The notes below the pieces were generated by a model. The model saw nothing but the letters and a program-made list of their open reading frames with translations, searched no databases and was not told the DNA's origin. The translations under genes and the position numbers were made by a program. Shown here piece after piece: positions 35,990-46,113 of a stretch of 64,000 nt of DNA (position 1 is the first letter of the stretch; each line of letters opens with the position of its first letter). The stretch comes from Fidelibacterota bacterium. Lineage in GTDB: Bacteria > Fidelibacterota > Marinisomatia > SCGC-AAA003-L08 > JACNLC01. Location: positions 147,086-211,085 of the forward strand of contig JABHXA010000004.1 in assembly GCA_018657495.1 (NCBI GenBank), written 5' to 3'.

Positions 35990-38359
35990 TTGATTTCCTC
36001 AATATTAAAATGGTCGTTTATTCAATATAACAAACGTAGCCTGAAGAATAAATACTATGATTCCAAATTAGTTCTAGATGGTATTTCAAAACCGGTTAAT
36101 GTTTATGCCGATGAATGGCAGATTCCTACAATTTATGCAGAAAACAGTAGGGATATGTTTTTTATGCAGGGATTCATCCATGCCAGAGACAGATTATGGC
36201 AAATGGAAATGAATCGTAGAATTGGCATGGGAACATTAGCTGAGGCATTTGGGGTGCAGGCTCTTCCAACAGATCGCTTAACCAGAACATTAGGATTTAA
36301 AAGAATTGCAGAAAAAGAGTTAAAAAATTTATCTGATGAAAATCTCTCAATAATCAATGCTTATATAAGTGGTGTAAACGAATTTATAAACCAGGGAAAC
36401 TACGCCATAGAATTTAGAATTGCCGGTATTAAACCCCAGCAGTGGGAGCCTATTCACATTATGGCATGGAGTAAAGTACTCGCCTGGACTTTATCCCATG
36501 GTTGGTCTGGCTCATTAATTCGTAAACAAATCGTTGATACAGTTGGCAAAGAAATGGCTAAGGAACTTCAAATTATATATCAAGACGAAAACCCGGTGGT
36601 ATTACCAAAAGGGCTTGAGTTTAATAATATTGAGGTCAATGAAATATTCAACAGTGCCAAGGGTCCATATTTGCAAAAGGATTTAGAAGGTGGAGGAAGA
36701 GGATCAAATGCCTGGGTAATCTCTGGGAAATTTACAAAGTCAGGATTACCTATTCTATCAAATGATACCCATCTTATGTTGTCTCAGCCGGGAATTTGGT
36801 ATTTAAATCAGTTGCATTCCGAAGATGGCTACCATATATCAGGCGCTTCAATTGCCGGGGTTCCCGGCATTCTCATAGGACATAACAACCACATTGCATG
36901 GGGAATAACTCTGGCCTATACTGATTGCGAAGATATTTTTTATGAGAGACTAAATCCAGCTGATAAAAGTGAATATATTGTTAAGGATAAGAAATTAAAA
37001 CTTCAGCAGTATGAAGAGAAAATATTTGTTAAAAAAGAAGACCCATTTATTGAAACTGTCAGATGCACAATACATGGACCTTTGATTGGTGAGTTTACGG
37101 AAAAGACTGAAGAAAGAATCTCACTTTGTTCAATGCCGCTTCAAGAGAATCGGATGATTGAAGGTTTTATGTTATTAAATATGGCTACTGACTACAATGA
37201 TTTTTCAAAAGCGATTGAAAAAATTGATGCGCCTCAACTAAATTTTATTTATGGTGATGTAGCAGGGAATATTGGATTTCGAATTTCAGGTGCAGTCCCA
37301 ATCAGAAAGTCAGGTACCGGTGAGCTCCCAAAACCGGGTTGGACAGGAGAATTTGATTGGATTGATACTATTCCGTATGCTGACATGCCTGCCTGTTTGA
37401 ATCCTGAACAGAATTTCGTCATTTCAACAAATAATAAACCCGTTGATGATAATTATCCATACTATTTGGGAAATTCATTTATGAATGGATATCGGGCAAA
37501 GAGAATTAAAAATTTTATAAAATCACATCCTGTAATTACAATTGAAAACTGTGAAGAATTAATGATGGATGTATATTCCATTCCCGGGATGATGATAGTA
37601 GAGGGTTTAATAAAAAAATTCAGATCAGCGAGGCCAAAATCTCAGAAGCTAATTAATATTCTGTTGGGTTGGGATGGAAAACTTGCAATTGATTCATCTG
37701 GTGGAGCAGCGTATGAGGTATTATATTTTTATTTAATAAAAAATATGCTGGAACCAAAATTAGGAAAGGAATTGACGGTCAAAGTACTTGGCTCCGGACC
37801 ACATCCGTTACTTTTGCCTGTCAATGAATTACTTGGACATGCTACAACTGCCTTCTTCAGGATTATACAAAATTCAGAGTCAAAGTGGGTGCCATCAACT
37901 GAATCAGCTGTAGAACTAATTGACAAATCTTTAGAGAATGCATGTACATGGTTGGAGAATAACTTAGGGTTTGAATCTAGTGGATGGACTTGGGGGCAGA
38001 TACATCAAGCTTCATTCAAGCATTCGATGTCTATAAAAAAAGTGCTCGATAAAATATTTAGTTCAGAATCATTCCCTATCCCCGGTGATACAGACACAGT
38101 GCATCAAACTGCTTATAATCCCAATTCGCCATATGATGCCACCTCCTGGTGTCCATCTATGAGGATGATTATTGACTTATCCGATTTTAATAAATCAAGG
38201 ATGATCGCTCCACCGGGTAATAGCGGCGTCCTTGGCAGTGCCCATTATCAAGATCAGATTCCCTTATGGAAATCAGGGGTGAATATTAATATGTATTGGA
38301 AAAAAGAGGATGTCATCAAAAATTCTAAATACATACTTGAAGTCAATTCTGAATCATAA
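35990..38359 (+). CDS. Penicillin acylase (Ntn-hydrolase) family protein
   Basis: 789 residues, TTG start behind AAAGG (35976-35980). Alpha-chain region with I-H-A-R-D-R-L-W-Q-M-E, then the autoprocessing site G-R-G-S-N-A-W with nucleophile Ser239, and N-D-T-H-L and G-H-N-N-H-I-A-W-G in the beta chain. The proenzyme is cut before the serine. Members hydrolyse penicillins, N-acyl homoserine lactones or other N-acyl amides; the substrate cannot be told. Unusual: there is no signal peptide or membrane anchor at this start, although most members are periplasmic. Confidence 0.9.
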   Translation: MISSILKWSFIQYNKRSLKNKYYDSKLVLDGISKPVNVYADEWQIPTIYAENSRDMFFMQGFIHARDRLWQMEMNRRIGMGTLAEAFGVQALPTDRLTRTLGFKRIAEKELKNLSDENLSIINAYISGVNEFINQGNYAIEFRIAGIKPQQWEPIHIMAWSKVLAWTLSHGWSGSLIRKQIVDTVGKEMAKELQIIYQDENPVVLPKGLEFNNIEVNEIFNSAKGPYLQKDLEGGGRGSNAWVISGKFTKSGLPILSNDTHLMLSQPGIWYLNQLHSEDGYHISGASIAGVPGILIGHNNHIAWGITLAYTDCEDIFYERLNPADKSEYIVKDKKLKLQQYEEKIFVKKEDPFIETVRCTIHGPLIGEFTEKTEERISLCSMPLQENRMIEGFMLLNMATDYNDFSKAIEKIDAPQLNFIYGDVAGNIGFRISGAVPIRKSGTGELPKPGWTGEFDWIDTIPYADMPACLNPEQNFVISTNNKPVDDNYPYYLGNSFMNGYRAKRIKNFIKSHPVITIENCEELMMDVYSIPGMMIVEGLIKKFRSARPKSQKLINILLGWDGKLAIDSSGGAAYEVLYFYLIKNMLEPKLGKELTVKVLGSGPHPLLLPVNELLGHATTAFFRIIQNSESKWVPSTESAVELIDKSLENACTWLENNLGFESSGWTWGQIHQASFKHSMSIKKVLDKIFSSESFPIPGDTDTVHQTAYNPNSPYDATSWCPSMRMIIDLSDFNKSRMIAPPGNSGVLGSAHYQDQIPLWKSGVNINMYWKKEDVIKNSKYILEVNSES

Positions 38360-38384
38360 ACAAACTATAACCACAACGATTATT

Positions 38385-38990
38385 ATGACCAAAACAAAAA
38401 AAACTACACCGAATATAACCATAAACAAAGTTTATACACGCCAAGGAGATAGCGGGGAAACAAGATTGATTGGTGGACAGAAAAAGTCCAAATCTAATCT
38501 TCGTATTCATGCCTATGGAGTTGTCGATGAATTGAATTCAGTGGTGGGAGGGTGTATAGTTAGTCTAAAAAAAACCAATACACAAGATCCCGCTCTGAAT
38601 AAATTAATTGAGATTCAATTTCGCATTCAGCATGAGTTATTTAATCTGGGCACATTGCTGGCAATTCTTCCAGGTGATATCAAACCGGGTATGCCTGATG
38701 TGGGAAATGATGAAATAGAAAGATTAGAGTTAGAAATCGATAAATATAACAAGACTCTGAATACATTAAAATCTTTTGTATTGCCTGGCGGTTCTGAATC
38801 AGCGGTTTGGTTTCATCTTGCCAGAACAGTATGCAGAAGAGCGGAAAGAATAGTTGTAGAGTTATCAAATAATGAAGAATTGAATCCAAATAGTATTGCT
38901 TATTTAAATCGCCTTTCAGATGCTTTTTTTGTATGGAGTCGATGGGTAAATATGATCTCTGGATATGATGAAAAACTTTGGCAGCCATAA
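38385..38990 (+). CDS. Cob(I)alamin adenosyltransferase, PduO type
   Basis: 201 residues from ATG 38385; an earlier start would run inside the acylase gene. Markers: T-R-Q-G-D-S-G-E-T-R-L near the N terminus (ATP-binding T-x-x-G-D-x-G), Y-G-x-V-D-E-L-N-S, and A-R-T-V-C-R-R-A-E-R, L-N-R-L-S-D-A-F-F-V. It makes adenosylcobalamin from cob(I)alamin and ATP, so some B12-dependent enzyme must exist elsewhere. No cobalamin riboswitch seen here. Confidence 0.9.
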   Translation: MTKTKKTTPNITINKVYTRQGDSGETRLIGGQKKSKSNLRIHAYGVVDELNSVVGGCIVSLKKTNTQDPALNKLIEIQFRIQHELFNLGTLLAILPGDIKPGMPDVGNDEIERLELEIDKYNKTLNTLKSFVLPGGSESAVWFHLARTVCRRAERIVVELSNNEELNPNSIAYLNRLSDAFFVWSRWVNMISGYDEKLWQP

Positions 38991-39057
38991 AGCTTTGCTG
39001 CATTTAAAATAAATATAATAGATGGAATATTTTCAATGATATTATTATATTAATCCC

Positions 39058-39339
39058 ATGGAAACAGCAAAAAGAAGAAAAGAACGATACGCCAGTGAAG
39101 GCATTGTTACATATATAGTTCATGATGAAAAAATAGATCACAAGACTCTTGTTCAAGTTGTGAACAAAAGTACAGACGGTTTGGGTGTTGTATATGCAGG
39201 AAAGATCCCACCAGAATTAGGCGATAAAGTAAAATTATCCATCGAGGAAAATACCGATCCTGTTGAAGCTATTTTAAAGTGGCGAAATGAGGTTTTTAAA
39301 GATGTATATATCCTTGGATTTTCACTAGGTGGAGAATAA
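39058..39339 (+). CDS. PilZ-domain protein (c-di-GMP receptor)
   Basis: 93 residues, single domain. The c-di-GMP signature is complete: R-x-x-x-R (Arg6 to Arg10) and N-K-S-T-D-G-L-G (N-x-S-x-x-G) at about 36-43, then the beta barrel. Single-domain PilZ proteins often tune flagellar or envelope functions by binding a partner. Ends in a strong terminator. Confidence 0.85.
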   Translation: METAKRRKERYASEGIVTYIVHDEKIDHKTLVQVVNKSTDGLGVVYAGKIPPELGDKVKLSIEENTDPVEAILKWRNEVFKDVYILGFSLGGE

Positions 39340-39358
39340 GTTTTAATTATAACAAAAT

Positions 39359-39394
39359 AAAAAACGCTGACCATAAAGGTCAGCGTTTTTTATT
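39359..39394. terminator. Bidirectional intrinsic terminator between pilZ gene and htpG
   Basis: AAAAAACGCTGACC pairs with GGTCAGCGTTTTTT around a five-base loop, with A-run and T-run on the two sides. It serves the PilZ gene (plus) and htpG (minus). Confidence 0.9.
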
Positions 39395-39467
39395 TCTCAA
39401 GTATTATTTCTAAACAGGAATATCCTTTTGATGAATATTCGTAGTTAAACGGATATAGTTACTAACA

Positions 39468-41345
39468 TCATTTGCTGCCGATAGATTTTCCCATTAGCTC
39501 ATTAATCCTGTCTACCATCGTCCTTGTATCCACATGTAATCCAGCCAGTAAGAATGTGTTATCAATAAGTTGATCAACGGCCAAAAGAAGGACATTATCT
39601 TTTTTGTCTTTCTTCCACAATTTCACCAGGTTTTTAATAATAATATTATCCGGGTTAATCTCCAGTACTTTATTTCCCACCGAATATCCACTCTGTGATG
39701 CCTGCATTATCTTTTGCATATGGGTAGTCATCTGATCATCTGGATTAACGAGAATGGCTGGACTGTCAACGAGTCTAGTCGATAGTTTTACATCTGATAA
39801 GTTATCTTTATGGATTTTCTTCAACCAGTTGACAAACTTAGTTATATCCTTTTCGTCACTTTTTTTATCTTTTTCACCCTCTACATCCTTAGCACCTTCT
39901 TTTCCTGATAAGTCTATGTCCGCCTTATCAGACGACACAATATTTTTACCATCAAATTCTAATAGGGAGGACAAAACAAAATCATCAATAGGATCATATA
40001 AATACAAGACTTCAATATCGGCAGACCGGAACATTTCCAAATATGGACTGTGATCTATTTCTTTTCGGCTCTCACCAAAAATATAGTAGATGTCTTTTTG
40101 GGATTCTTTCATTTCAGCTACATAATCATCCAGAGATTTAAAGGTGCCTTCATCACTTTTACTGGTTTCATATCTCAGCAATTTTGCCAGTTCAGTTTTA
40201 TTGTCAAAGTCAGAATGAACTCCTTCCTTGACATAGTTCCCAAACTCCTTCCAAAATTCTATATATTTTTCAGGAGAATCTTTTGCTTCAGATTGAAGAA
40301 ATTTTATAATTCTTTTTGTAAGAAATTTCTTTATCTTTCCAATTATACGATTATCCTGTAAAGTCTCACGGGCAATATTTAGTGGTAGATCTTCAGAATC
40401 AACAACACCCTTGATAAATCTGAGATAATCAGGTAAAATCTCTTTAACGCCAGACTCAATCAAAATTTTATTACAATATAAATTTACGCCCGGTTCAGTT
40501 CGCGAGAATCCAAATTTTTCAACATTCTCCTCTGGAATAAATACCAGGGTATTCATCTGAATGGGTGCATCTGTGGTGATATGCATACGAAATTTTGGAT
40601 CAGTATATGCATTTGTGAGAAATTTATAAAATTCATTATATTCCGTATCTTCAATATCGGTTGATCTTTTTTTCCAAATAGCCTGAATAGCATTGACTTG
40701 CTCTCCATTGACCTTGATAGGGTAAGATACAAAATTAGAATATTCTTTTATGATTGATTTGATTTTATCGACATTGGCCAATTCTTCATTTTTTTCATCG
40801 AGCTGCAATACAATTCGTGCACCACGATCAATACTTTCTTCACGGGAGATAGTATATTTGCTTTCGCCATTAGATTCCCATATGAGACCTTCACTTTCTG
40901 GAAGATAGGATCTCGTGATGAATTTTACGTTTTCAGATACCATAAAAGCCGAATAAAACCCAAGACCAAATTGCCCAATTAACTGTGCTGGGTCACCTTT
41001 TGATTCTTCAAGCTTCTTTATAAAATCATTTGATCCGGAGTGGGCTATTGTACCAAGATTGCCAATCAGCTCATCTCTGGTCATCCCAACACCATTATCC
41101 ATAATTGTTATTGATTTTGATTCTTCGCTGACATCGATATTTATTTCCAGTGCATTATTATCGCTTGGTAAATCAGTTTTTGAAGTAAGCTGTAGATGAC
41201 GATACTTTTCAATTGAATCGGCGGCATTTGAGATTAATTCTCTAACAAAAATTTCTTTATTTTTATATAGTGAGTGAATAACAACATCTAGTATTCTTTT
41301 GGTTTCAGTTTGATATTCATAAGTTTTTGGTGCTTGTGTAGCCAT
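39468..41345 (-). CDS. htpG: Molecular chaperone HtpG (Hsp90)
   Basis: 625 residues, ATG behind AGGAG. The N-terminal GHKL ATPase shows E-L-I-S-N-A-A-D-S (Asn binding Mg), D-N-G-V-G-M, N-L-G-T-I-A-H-S-G-S and G-Q-F-G-L-G-F-Y-S-A-F; the middle domain holds the catalytic-loop Arg in the N-I-A-R-E-T-L-Q stretch; a C-terminal dimerisation domain is present. It has a charged lysine/aspartate-rich loop (about residues 475-505), longer than in E. coli. Cytosolic. Confidence 0.96.
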   Translation of the reverse strand: MATQAPKTYEYQTETKRILDVVIHSLYKNKEIFVRELISNAADSIEKYRHLQLTSKTDLPSDNNALEINIDVSEESKSITIMDNGVGMTRDELIGNLGTIAHSGSNDFIKKLEESKGDPAQLIGQFGLGFYSAFMVSENVKFITRSYLPESEGLIWESNGESKYTISREESIDRGARIVLQLDEKNEELANVDKIKSIIKEYSNFVSYPIKVNGEQVNAIQAIWKKRSTDIEDTEYNEFYKFLTNAYTDPKFRMHITTDAPIQMNTLVFIPEENVEKFGFSRTEPGVNLYCNKILIESGVKEILPDYLRFIKGVVDSEDLPLNIARETLQDNRIIGKIKKFLTKRIIKFLQSEAKDSPEKYIEFWKEFGNYVKEGVHSDFDNKTELAKLLRYETSKSDEGTFKSLDDYVAEMKESQKDIYYIFGESRKEIDHSPYLEMFRSADIEVLYLYDPIDDFVLSSLLEFDGKNIVSSDKADIDLSGKEGAKDVEGEKDKKSDEKDITKFVNWLKKIHKDNLSDVKLSTRLVDSPAILVNPDDQMTTHMQKIMQASQSGYSVGNKVLEINPDNIIIKNLVKLWKKDKKDNVLLLAVDQLIDNTFLLAGLHVDTRTMVDRINELMGKSIGSK

Positions 41346-41473
41346 TATTAAATCTCCTAATTATTTTTTGACGGTGTCAGCAAATATCATGTCACAAAAT
41401 AACAACGGAAATTCTGTGACAAACTTGCAGAGTATTGTTTTTCTTTATCCAAGCTATTCAAAATATTATCAAT

Positions 41474-41512
41474 AAAAAAACGCCGCCTTTAATTAAAAAA
41501 GCAGCGCTTTAA
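41474..41512 (-). terminator. Terminator of the PFOR operon
   Basis: On the minus strand, AAAGCGCTGC and GGCGGCGTT form an imperfect stem (one G-U and one bulge) followed by TTTTTTTATTG. Placed 25 bases past the DHOD-like stop. Confidence 0.65.
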
Positions 41513-41536
41513 TTATTATCTCAATATGATACTGGT

Positions 41537-42535
41537 TTACCTTAATGGTTTAAACTCGTTTAACATTTTGATATAATTACTTCGCACAAAAGCGTTTTTG
41601 TTTGGTACATTATTTAAACTCATACTCGCACGCATTTGATTTAGATCTTCGTATTCAAATTCATCCATCCACTGGATCAAATTCTCTTTAACAACTCCAA
41701 GATGCTTTGGTCCGTTCTTTAGAAGCGATGATGCCATCATAGTTACATCTGCTCCAGCCATTGTGAGTTTGATAACATCCTCGGCACTGTGTACGCCGGT
41801 TGAAGATGCCAGGTCAATTTTAAGTTGATCCCTAAGAATTGCAATCCATCTCAGTGGAAGAACGATATCAGCAGAATTACTGAGGTGCACAACTGGGGAA
41901 ACTTCAAGTTTAATTAGATCGATATCCGGTTGATAAAACCGGTTAAATAAAACCAAAGCCTTTGCACCTGTATCTTCTAATTTTTTGCAAAACCCCGGCA
42001 GGTTTGAAAAGAATGGATTGATTTTCATGGCAACTGGGATCGATATCTGCTTTACTATTTCACTCAAACAATCAATATAAATGTTCTCCACATCGTTATT
42101 GGAAAGAGTTGGCTCAGTTGGAAGGTAGAAGACATTTAATTCAAGTGCATCAGCCCCTGCTTCCTGTATTTTCTTGGCATAATTTATCCAACCTCCAGTT
42201 GTAATTCCGTTGAGGCTGCCAATAATTGGGATATCAACCATATTTTTTAGTTTTTGGATATGTTCTAAATAGCGATCACCTCCATTTACCAAATTAGTTG
42301 GTGTTGGAATAAAGCTTGTCGCTTCTGAAAAGCTGTCAGACCCAATATCCACATAATGATTAAGCTCAGCTTCTTCATGATGAATTTCTTCTTCAAATAA
42401 TGAATATAATACTATTGCAGGTGCACCGGCATCTTCTAACTCTTTTACTGTATCCACTTCTCTTGAGAGTGGTGAGGCAGAGGGTACTAATGGATTATCC
42501 AAATCCAAACCAAGATATTTTGTTGCTAACCTCAT
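41537..42535 (-). CDS. Dihydroorotate dehydrogenase-like FMN protein
   Basis: 332 residues. TIM-barrel flavoprotein of the DHOD class 1/PydA-like type: starts L-A-T-K-Y-L-G-L-D-L-D-N-P-L-V-P-S-A-S-P-L-S, with N-V-F at strand 4, M-K-I-N-P at strand 6 and S-S-T-G-V-H at strand 7 plus G-A-D-V-T-M-M at strand 8. Its start overlaps the stop of PFOR by ATGA. This linkage (DHOD-like next to nifJ) recurs in other bacteria and suggests a ferredoxin-linked redox role rather than pyrimidine synthesis. The substrate is unknown. Confidence 0.85.
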   Translation of the reverse strand: MRLATKYLGLDLDNPLVPSASPLSREVDTVKELEDAGAPAIVLYSLFEEEIHHEEAELNHYVDIGSDSFSEATSFIPTPTNLVNGGDRYLEHIQKLKNMVDIPIIGSLNGITTGGWINYAKKIQEAGADALELNVFYLPTEPTLSNNDVENIYIDCLSEIVKQISIPVAMKINPFFSNLPGFCKKLEDTGAKALVLFNRFYQPDIDLIKLEVSPVVHLSNSADIVLPLRWIAILRDQLKIDLASSTGVHSAEDVIKLTMAGADVTMMASSLLKNGPKHLGVVKENLIQWMDEFEYEDLNQMRASMSLNNVPNKNAFVRSNYIKMLNEFKPLR

Positions 42536-45500
42536 GAGACTAATTCCTTTTTATTAATAATTATATCATTCTGAGATATTTGCTTGTACTGATTGTATCT
42601 TTCATCCGCTTTAATCTGTGCCTCATCCAATAATGCACCGGCACGTTCAGGCATTAATTTTTTAAGCATATTATATCGATTCTCGTTGTAGATATAATCT
42701 CCAATAGGAATACTCGGTTTTTTAGAATCTATCATTAAAGGATTTTTTCCAGACTCAATTCTTCTTGGATCATGTCTATACATCATCCAATGACCGCTTT
42801 GTACTGCTTTCTTTTGCTGATCCATGCCTTTTGCCATATCATAACCATGAGCAATGCAATGACTGTAAGCAATGATAAGTGATGGTCCGGGATAGGATTC
42901 TGCCTCCATGAATGCTTTCATTGTCTGAGCATCACTGGCTCCCATTGCTATTTGAGCCACATAAATATTTCCATAACTCATAGCAATCATGCCCAGGTCT
43001 TTTTTATTTGTTGCTTTACCCGATGCAGCAAATTTGGCTACAGCTCCAAGTGGTGTCGATTTTGACGCCTGACCACCGGTATTTGAATATACTTCTGTAT
43101 CAAGGACTAATATATTCACATCTCTTCCAGATGCAAATACATGATCCAGTCCGCCAAAGCCAATATCGTAAGCCCAGCCATCTCCTCCCATAATCCACAC
43201 ACTTTTCTTAACAAGATTATCAACTACTGATAAAAGCTGCTGACTATTTGAATTGTTTATTTTTGTTAGTTTTTCAATTAGGATATCCACTCTTTGTCTT
43301 TGCTCGTAGATTCCCGGCTCATCAGATTGATCTGCAGATAATATTTGCTCAACAAGATCATCACCAACCTCATTTTTAAGCCTGTTTAATAAATCCTTGG
43401 CATAGTCAATGTGATTATCAATGGTCAACCTGAAGCCAAGACCGAATTCAGCATTATCCTCAAAAAGCGAATTAGACCATGTAGGACCTCGACCATCCTT
43501 ATTCACCGCCCATGGAGTGGTAGGTAGATTACCCCCATAAATAGAAGAACAACCTGTGGCATTGGCAATTATCATCCGATCTCCGAACAACTGAGAGGCC
43601 AATTTAACATAAGGCGTTTCTCCGCAGCCTGCGCATGCTCCTGAGAATTCAAATAATGGCTGAAGAAGCTGAGACCCTTTTACAGTCATTTGGTCAGCTC
43701 TTCCTCTATCTACTTCAGGTATGTTGAGGAAAAAATCCCAATTATTTCTTTCAGATTCTCTAATGGGTACCTGATTTTCCATATTAATGGCCTTTAGACT
43801 CACATTTGATTTATCTTTCACAGGGCATATTTCAACACAAATACTGCATCCCGTGCAGTCTTCCGGTGCAACCTGCAATGTATATACTTCATTTGTTTCC
43901 CAACCTTTTCCTCTGACTTTTGCAGACTTATAGGTTTCAGGTGCAGATTCTAGTAGATCATCATCATATATTTTCATTCTGATAACACCGTGAGGACAAA
44001 CTAAAGCGCATTTATTACATTGTATGCAAATATCTGAATTCCATACAGGTATTTCGGTAGTAATATTTCTTTTTTCCCACTGGGTTGTTGCCGTGGGAAA
44101 TGTACCATCTACAGGCATGGCACTCACGGGAAGATTATCGCCATTCCCGGAGATTATTTCAGCAATTACCGTTTTAACAAAATCTGGTGCTTCATTCGGT
44201 ACAACAGAAGCTTTTTCTTCTATGCCAGTGACAATATCTGGTATTTCAATTTTTATAAGGTTCTCAACAGCCTTGTCAACTGCATTAAAATTTTTATTTA
44301 CAATTGATTCACCTTTTATCCCATAAGTCTTTTGAATGTATTTTTTAATACTGCTGATGGATTCTTCTGGGGGTAATATTCCGGAAATTGAGAAAAAACA
44401 AGTTTGCATAATTGTATTTATTCGGACACCCATTCCCGTTTTTTTGGCAACTTCCAAAGCATTAATAGCATAAAATTTTAGTTTTTTCTCGATGATTTGC
44501 TTTTGAACATTATTTGGTAGTCTGAACCATACCTCATCTTTACCATAAGGAGTATTCAAAAGAAATGTGGCACCGGGTACTGCATATCTGAGGATATCAA
44601 TATTGTTTAACAATTCGAATTGATGACAAGCAACAAAATTGGCATGATCGATTAAATATGTGGCTAGAATTGGGTCTTTCCCGAACCGTAAATGGGATGT
44701 AGTTGTACTGCCTGATTTCTTTGAATCATAGACAAAATACCCCTGAGCATTATTATCTGTGCCTTCGCCAATTATTTTAATTGAATTTTTATTTGCCCCA
44801 ACAGTCCCATCTGAACCCAGGCCAAAAAAGATTCCTCTAAATACATTCTCATCATTTAAGGTATAAGAAGGATCATATTTTAAACTGGTGTGAGTAACAT
44901 CATCGTTTATGCCGATGGTGAAATGATTCTTTGGGATATCGTTTTTTAATTCATCAAATATTCCTTTGACCATAGCAGGAGTAAATTCTTTTGAGGATAA
45001 TCCATATCTTCCCCCGATAATAAGCGGATTCTTCTTATCTGAATCAGATGAATTCTGATTGAACTCCGCAAATGCCGTCATGATATCCTGATATAGCGGT
45101 TCCCCCAGGGCACCGGGCTCTTTGGTCCTGTCTAAAACAGCAATTTTTTCGACTGAAGCAGGAATTGCATTAATAAAGTGAGTCATTGAGAATGGTCGAT
45201 ATAATCTAACACGCAACAATCCAACATCTTCACCGAATTCATTCATGAAATCCACTGTACTTTGAACCGTCTCTCCACCGGAGGCCATTATAATTATTAG
45301 TCTCTTGGCAGTTGGTGAACCAAAATAATCAAACAGATGATATTGTCTTCCTGTCAATTCGGCAAATTGATCCATTGTTTCCTGCACTATTTGAGGAACG
45401 GCATCATAAAATGGATTTACTGTTTCCCTGGCCTGGAAGAAAACGTCAGGATTCTGTGCAGTACCTCTCAAAACAGGATGATTGGGATTCATAGCTCTTT

Positions 45501-46113
45501 GCCTGTGAGCAATTACCGTTTCATCATCTATCATGGATTTTATATGTTCATCTGAAATCTGTTCTATTTTCATAACTTCATGCGAAGTGCGGAATCCATC
45601 AAAAAAATGTAAAAAAGGAAGACGGGATTTTAGGGTAGCAGATTGTGAAATCAGGGCAAAATCCATCACTTCCTGCACACTTGCTGAGGCAAGATTGACC
45701 CAGCCAGTTTGACGAACTGCCATAACATCAGAGTGGTCACCGAATATTGAAAGTGCATGTGTCGCAACCGATCTGGCAGATACATGAAAAACGGTAGGTG
45801 TAAGTTCACCGGCTATTTTAAACATGTTTGGGATCATTAGTAATAATCCCTGTGATGCCGTAAATGTTGTGGTCATTGACCCAGTCTGCAAGGCACCATG
45901 TACCGCCCCGGCAGCACCGCCTTCACTTTGCATTTCAACAACAGATGGAATCGCTCCCCAAATGTTCTTTTTACCCTGAGCGGACCACATATCAGCCCAT
46001 TCACCCATATTAGATGAAGGTGTGATTGGATATATTGCACAAACCTCATTTGTTTTATGCGCAATGTAAGCAGCCGCCTCATTTCCATCAATCGTAACCA
46101 TCTTTTTTTCCAT
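42532..46113 (-). CDS. nifJ: Pyruvate:ferredoxin (flavodoxin) oxidoreductase
   Basis: 1193 residues, single-chain homodimeric type. Pyruvate + CoA to acetyl-CoA + CO2, reducing ferredoxin. Domain I starts D-G-N-E-A-A-A-Y-I-A with Y-P-I-T-P-S-S; a two-cluster ferredoxin insert lies at about 690-760 (C-I-Q-C-N-K-C and C-T-G-C-S-I-C motifs); a further cysteine set is in C-A-G-C-G-E-T-P-Y; the TPP site is G-G-D-G-W-A-Y-D-I-G-F-G-G. All parts are present. The start is M1 or the methionine four residues later (M-V-T-I-D-G-N). Points to a strictly or facultatively anaerobic lifestyle. Confidence 0.95.
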   Translation of the reverse strand: MEKKMVTIDGNEAAAYIAHKTNEVCAIYPITPSSNMGEWADMWSAQGKKNIWGAIPSVVEMQSEGGAAGAVHGALQTGSMTTTFTASQGLLLMIPNMFKIAGELTPTVFHVSARSVATHALSIFGDHSDVMAVRQTGWVNLASASVQEVMDFALISQSATLKSRLPFLHFFDGFRTSHEVMKIEQISDEHIKSMIDDETVIAHRQRAMNPNHPVLRGTAQNPDVFFQARETVNPFYDAVPQIVQETMDQFAELTGRQYHLFDYFGSPTAKRLIIIMASGGETVQSTVDFMNEFGEDVGLLRVRLYRPFSMTHFINAIPASVEKIAVLDRTKEPGALGEPLYQDIMTAFAEFNQNSSDSDKKNPLIIGGRYGLSSKEFTPAMVKGIFDELKNDIPKNHFTIGINDDVTHTSLKYDPSYTLNDENVFRGIFFGLGSDGTVGANKNSIKIIGEGTDNNAQGYFVYDSKKSGSTTTSHLRFGKDPILATYLIDHANFVACHQFELLNNIDILRYAVPGATFLLNTPYGKDEVWFRLPNNVQKQIIEKKLKFYAINALEVAKKTGMGVRINTIMQTCFFSISGILPPEESISSIKKYIQKTYGIKGESIVNKNFNAVDKAVENLIKIEIPDIVTGIEEKASVVPNEAPDFVKTVIAEIISGNGDNLPVSAMPVDGTFPTATTQWEKRNITTEIPVWNSDICIQCNKCALVCPHGVIRMKIYDDDLLESAPETYKSAKVRGKGWETNEVYTLQVAPEDCTGCSICVEICPVKDKSNVSLKAINMENQVPIRESERNNWDFFLNIPEVDRGRADQMTVKGSQLLQPLFEFSGACAGCGETPYVKLASQLFGDRMIIANATGCSSIYGGNLPTTPWAVNKDGRGPTWSNSLFEDNAEFGLGFRLTIDNHIDYAKDLLNRLKNEVGDDLVEQILSADQSDEPGIYEQRQRVDILIEKLTKINNSNSQQLLSVVDNLVKKSVWIMGGDGWAYDIGFGGLDHVFASGRDVNILVLDTEVYSNTGGQASKSTPLGAVAKFAASGKATNKKDLGMIAMSYGNIYVAQIAMGASDAQTMKAFMEAESYPGPSLIIAYSHCIAHGYDMAKGMDQQKKAVQSGHWMMYRHDPRRIESGKNPLMIDSKKPSIPIGDYIYNENRYNMLKKLMPERAGALLDEAQIKADERYNQYKQISQNDIIINKKELVS

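Noticed and set aside
42532..46113. PFOR as a nitrogenase-linked nifJ implying nitrogen fixation
   Set aside because: No nif genes nearby; the paired DHOD-like gene fits general fermentative or anaerobic metabolism.
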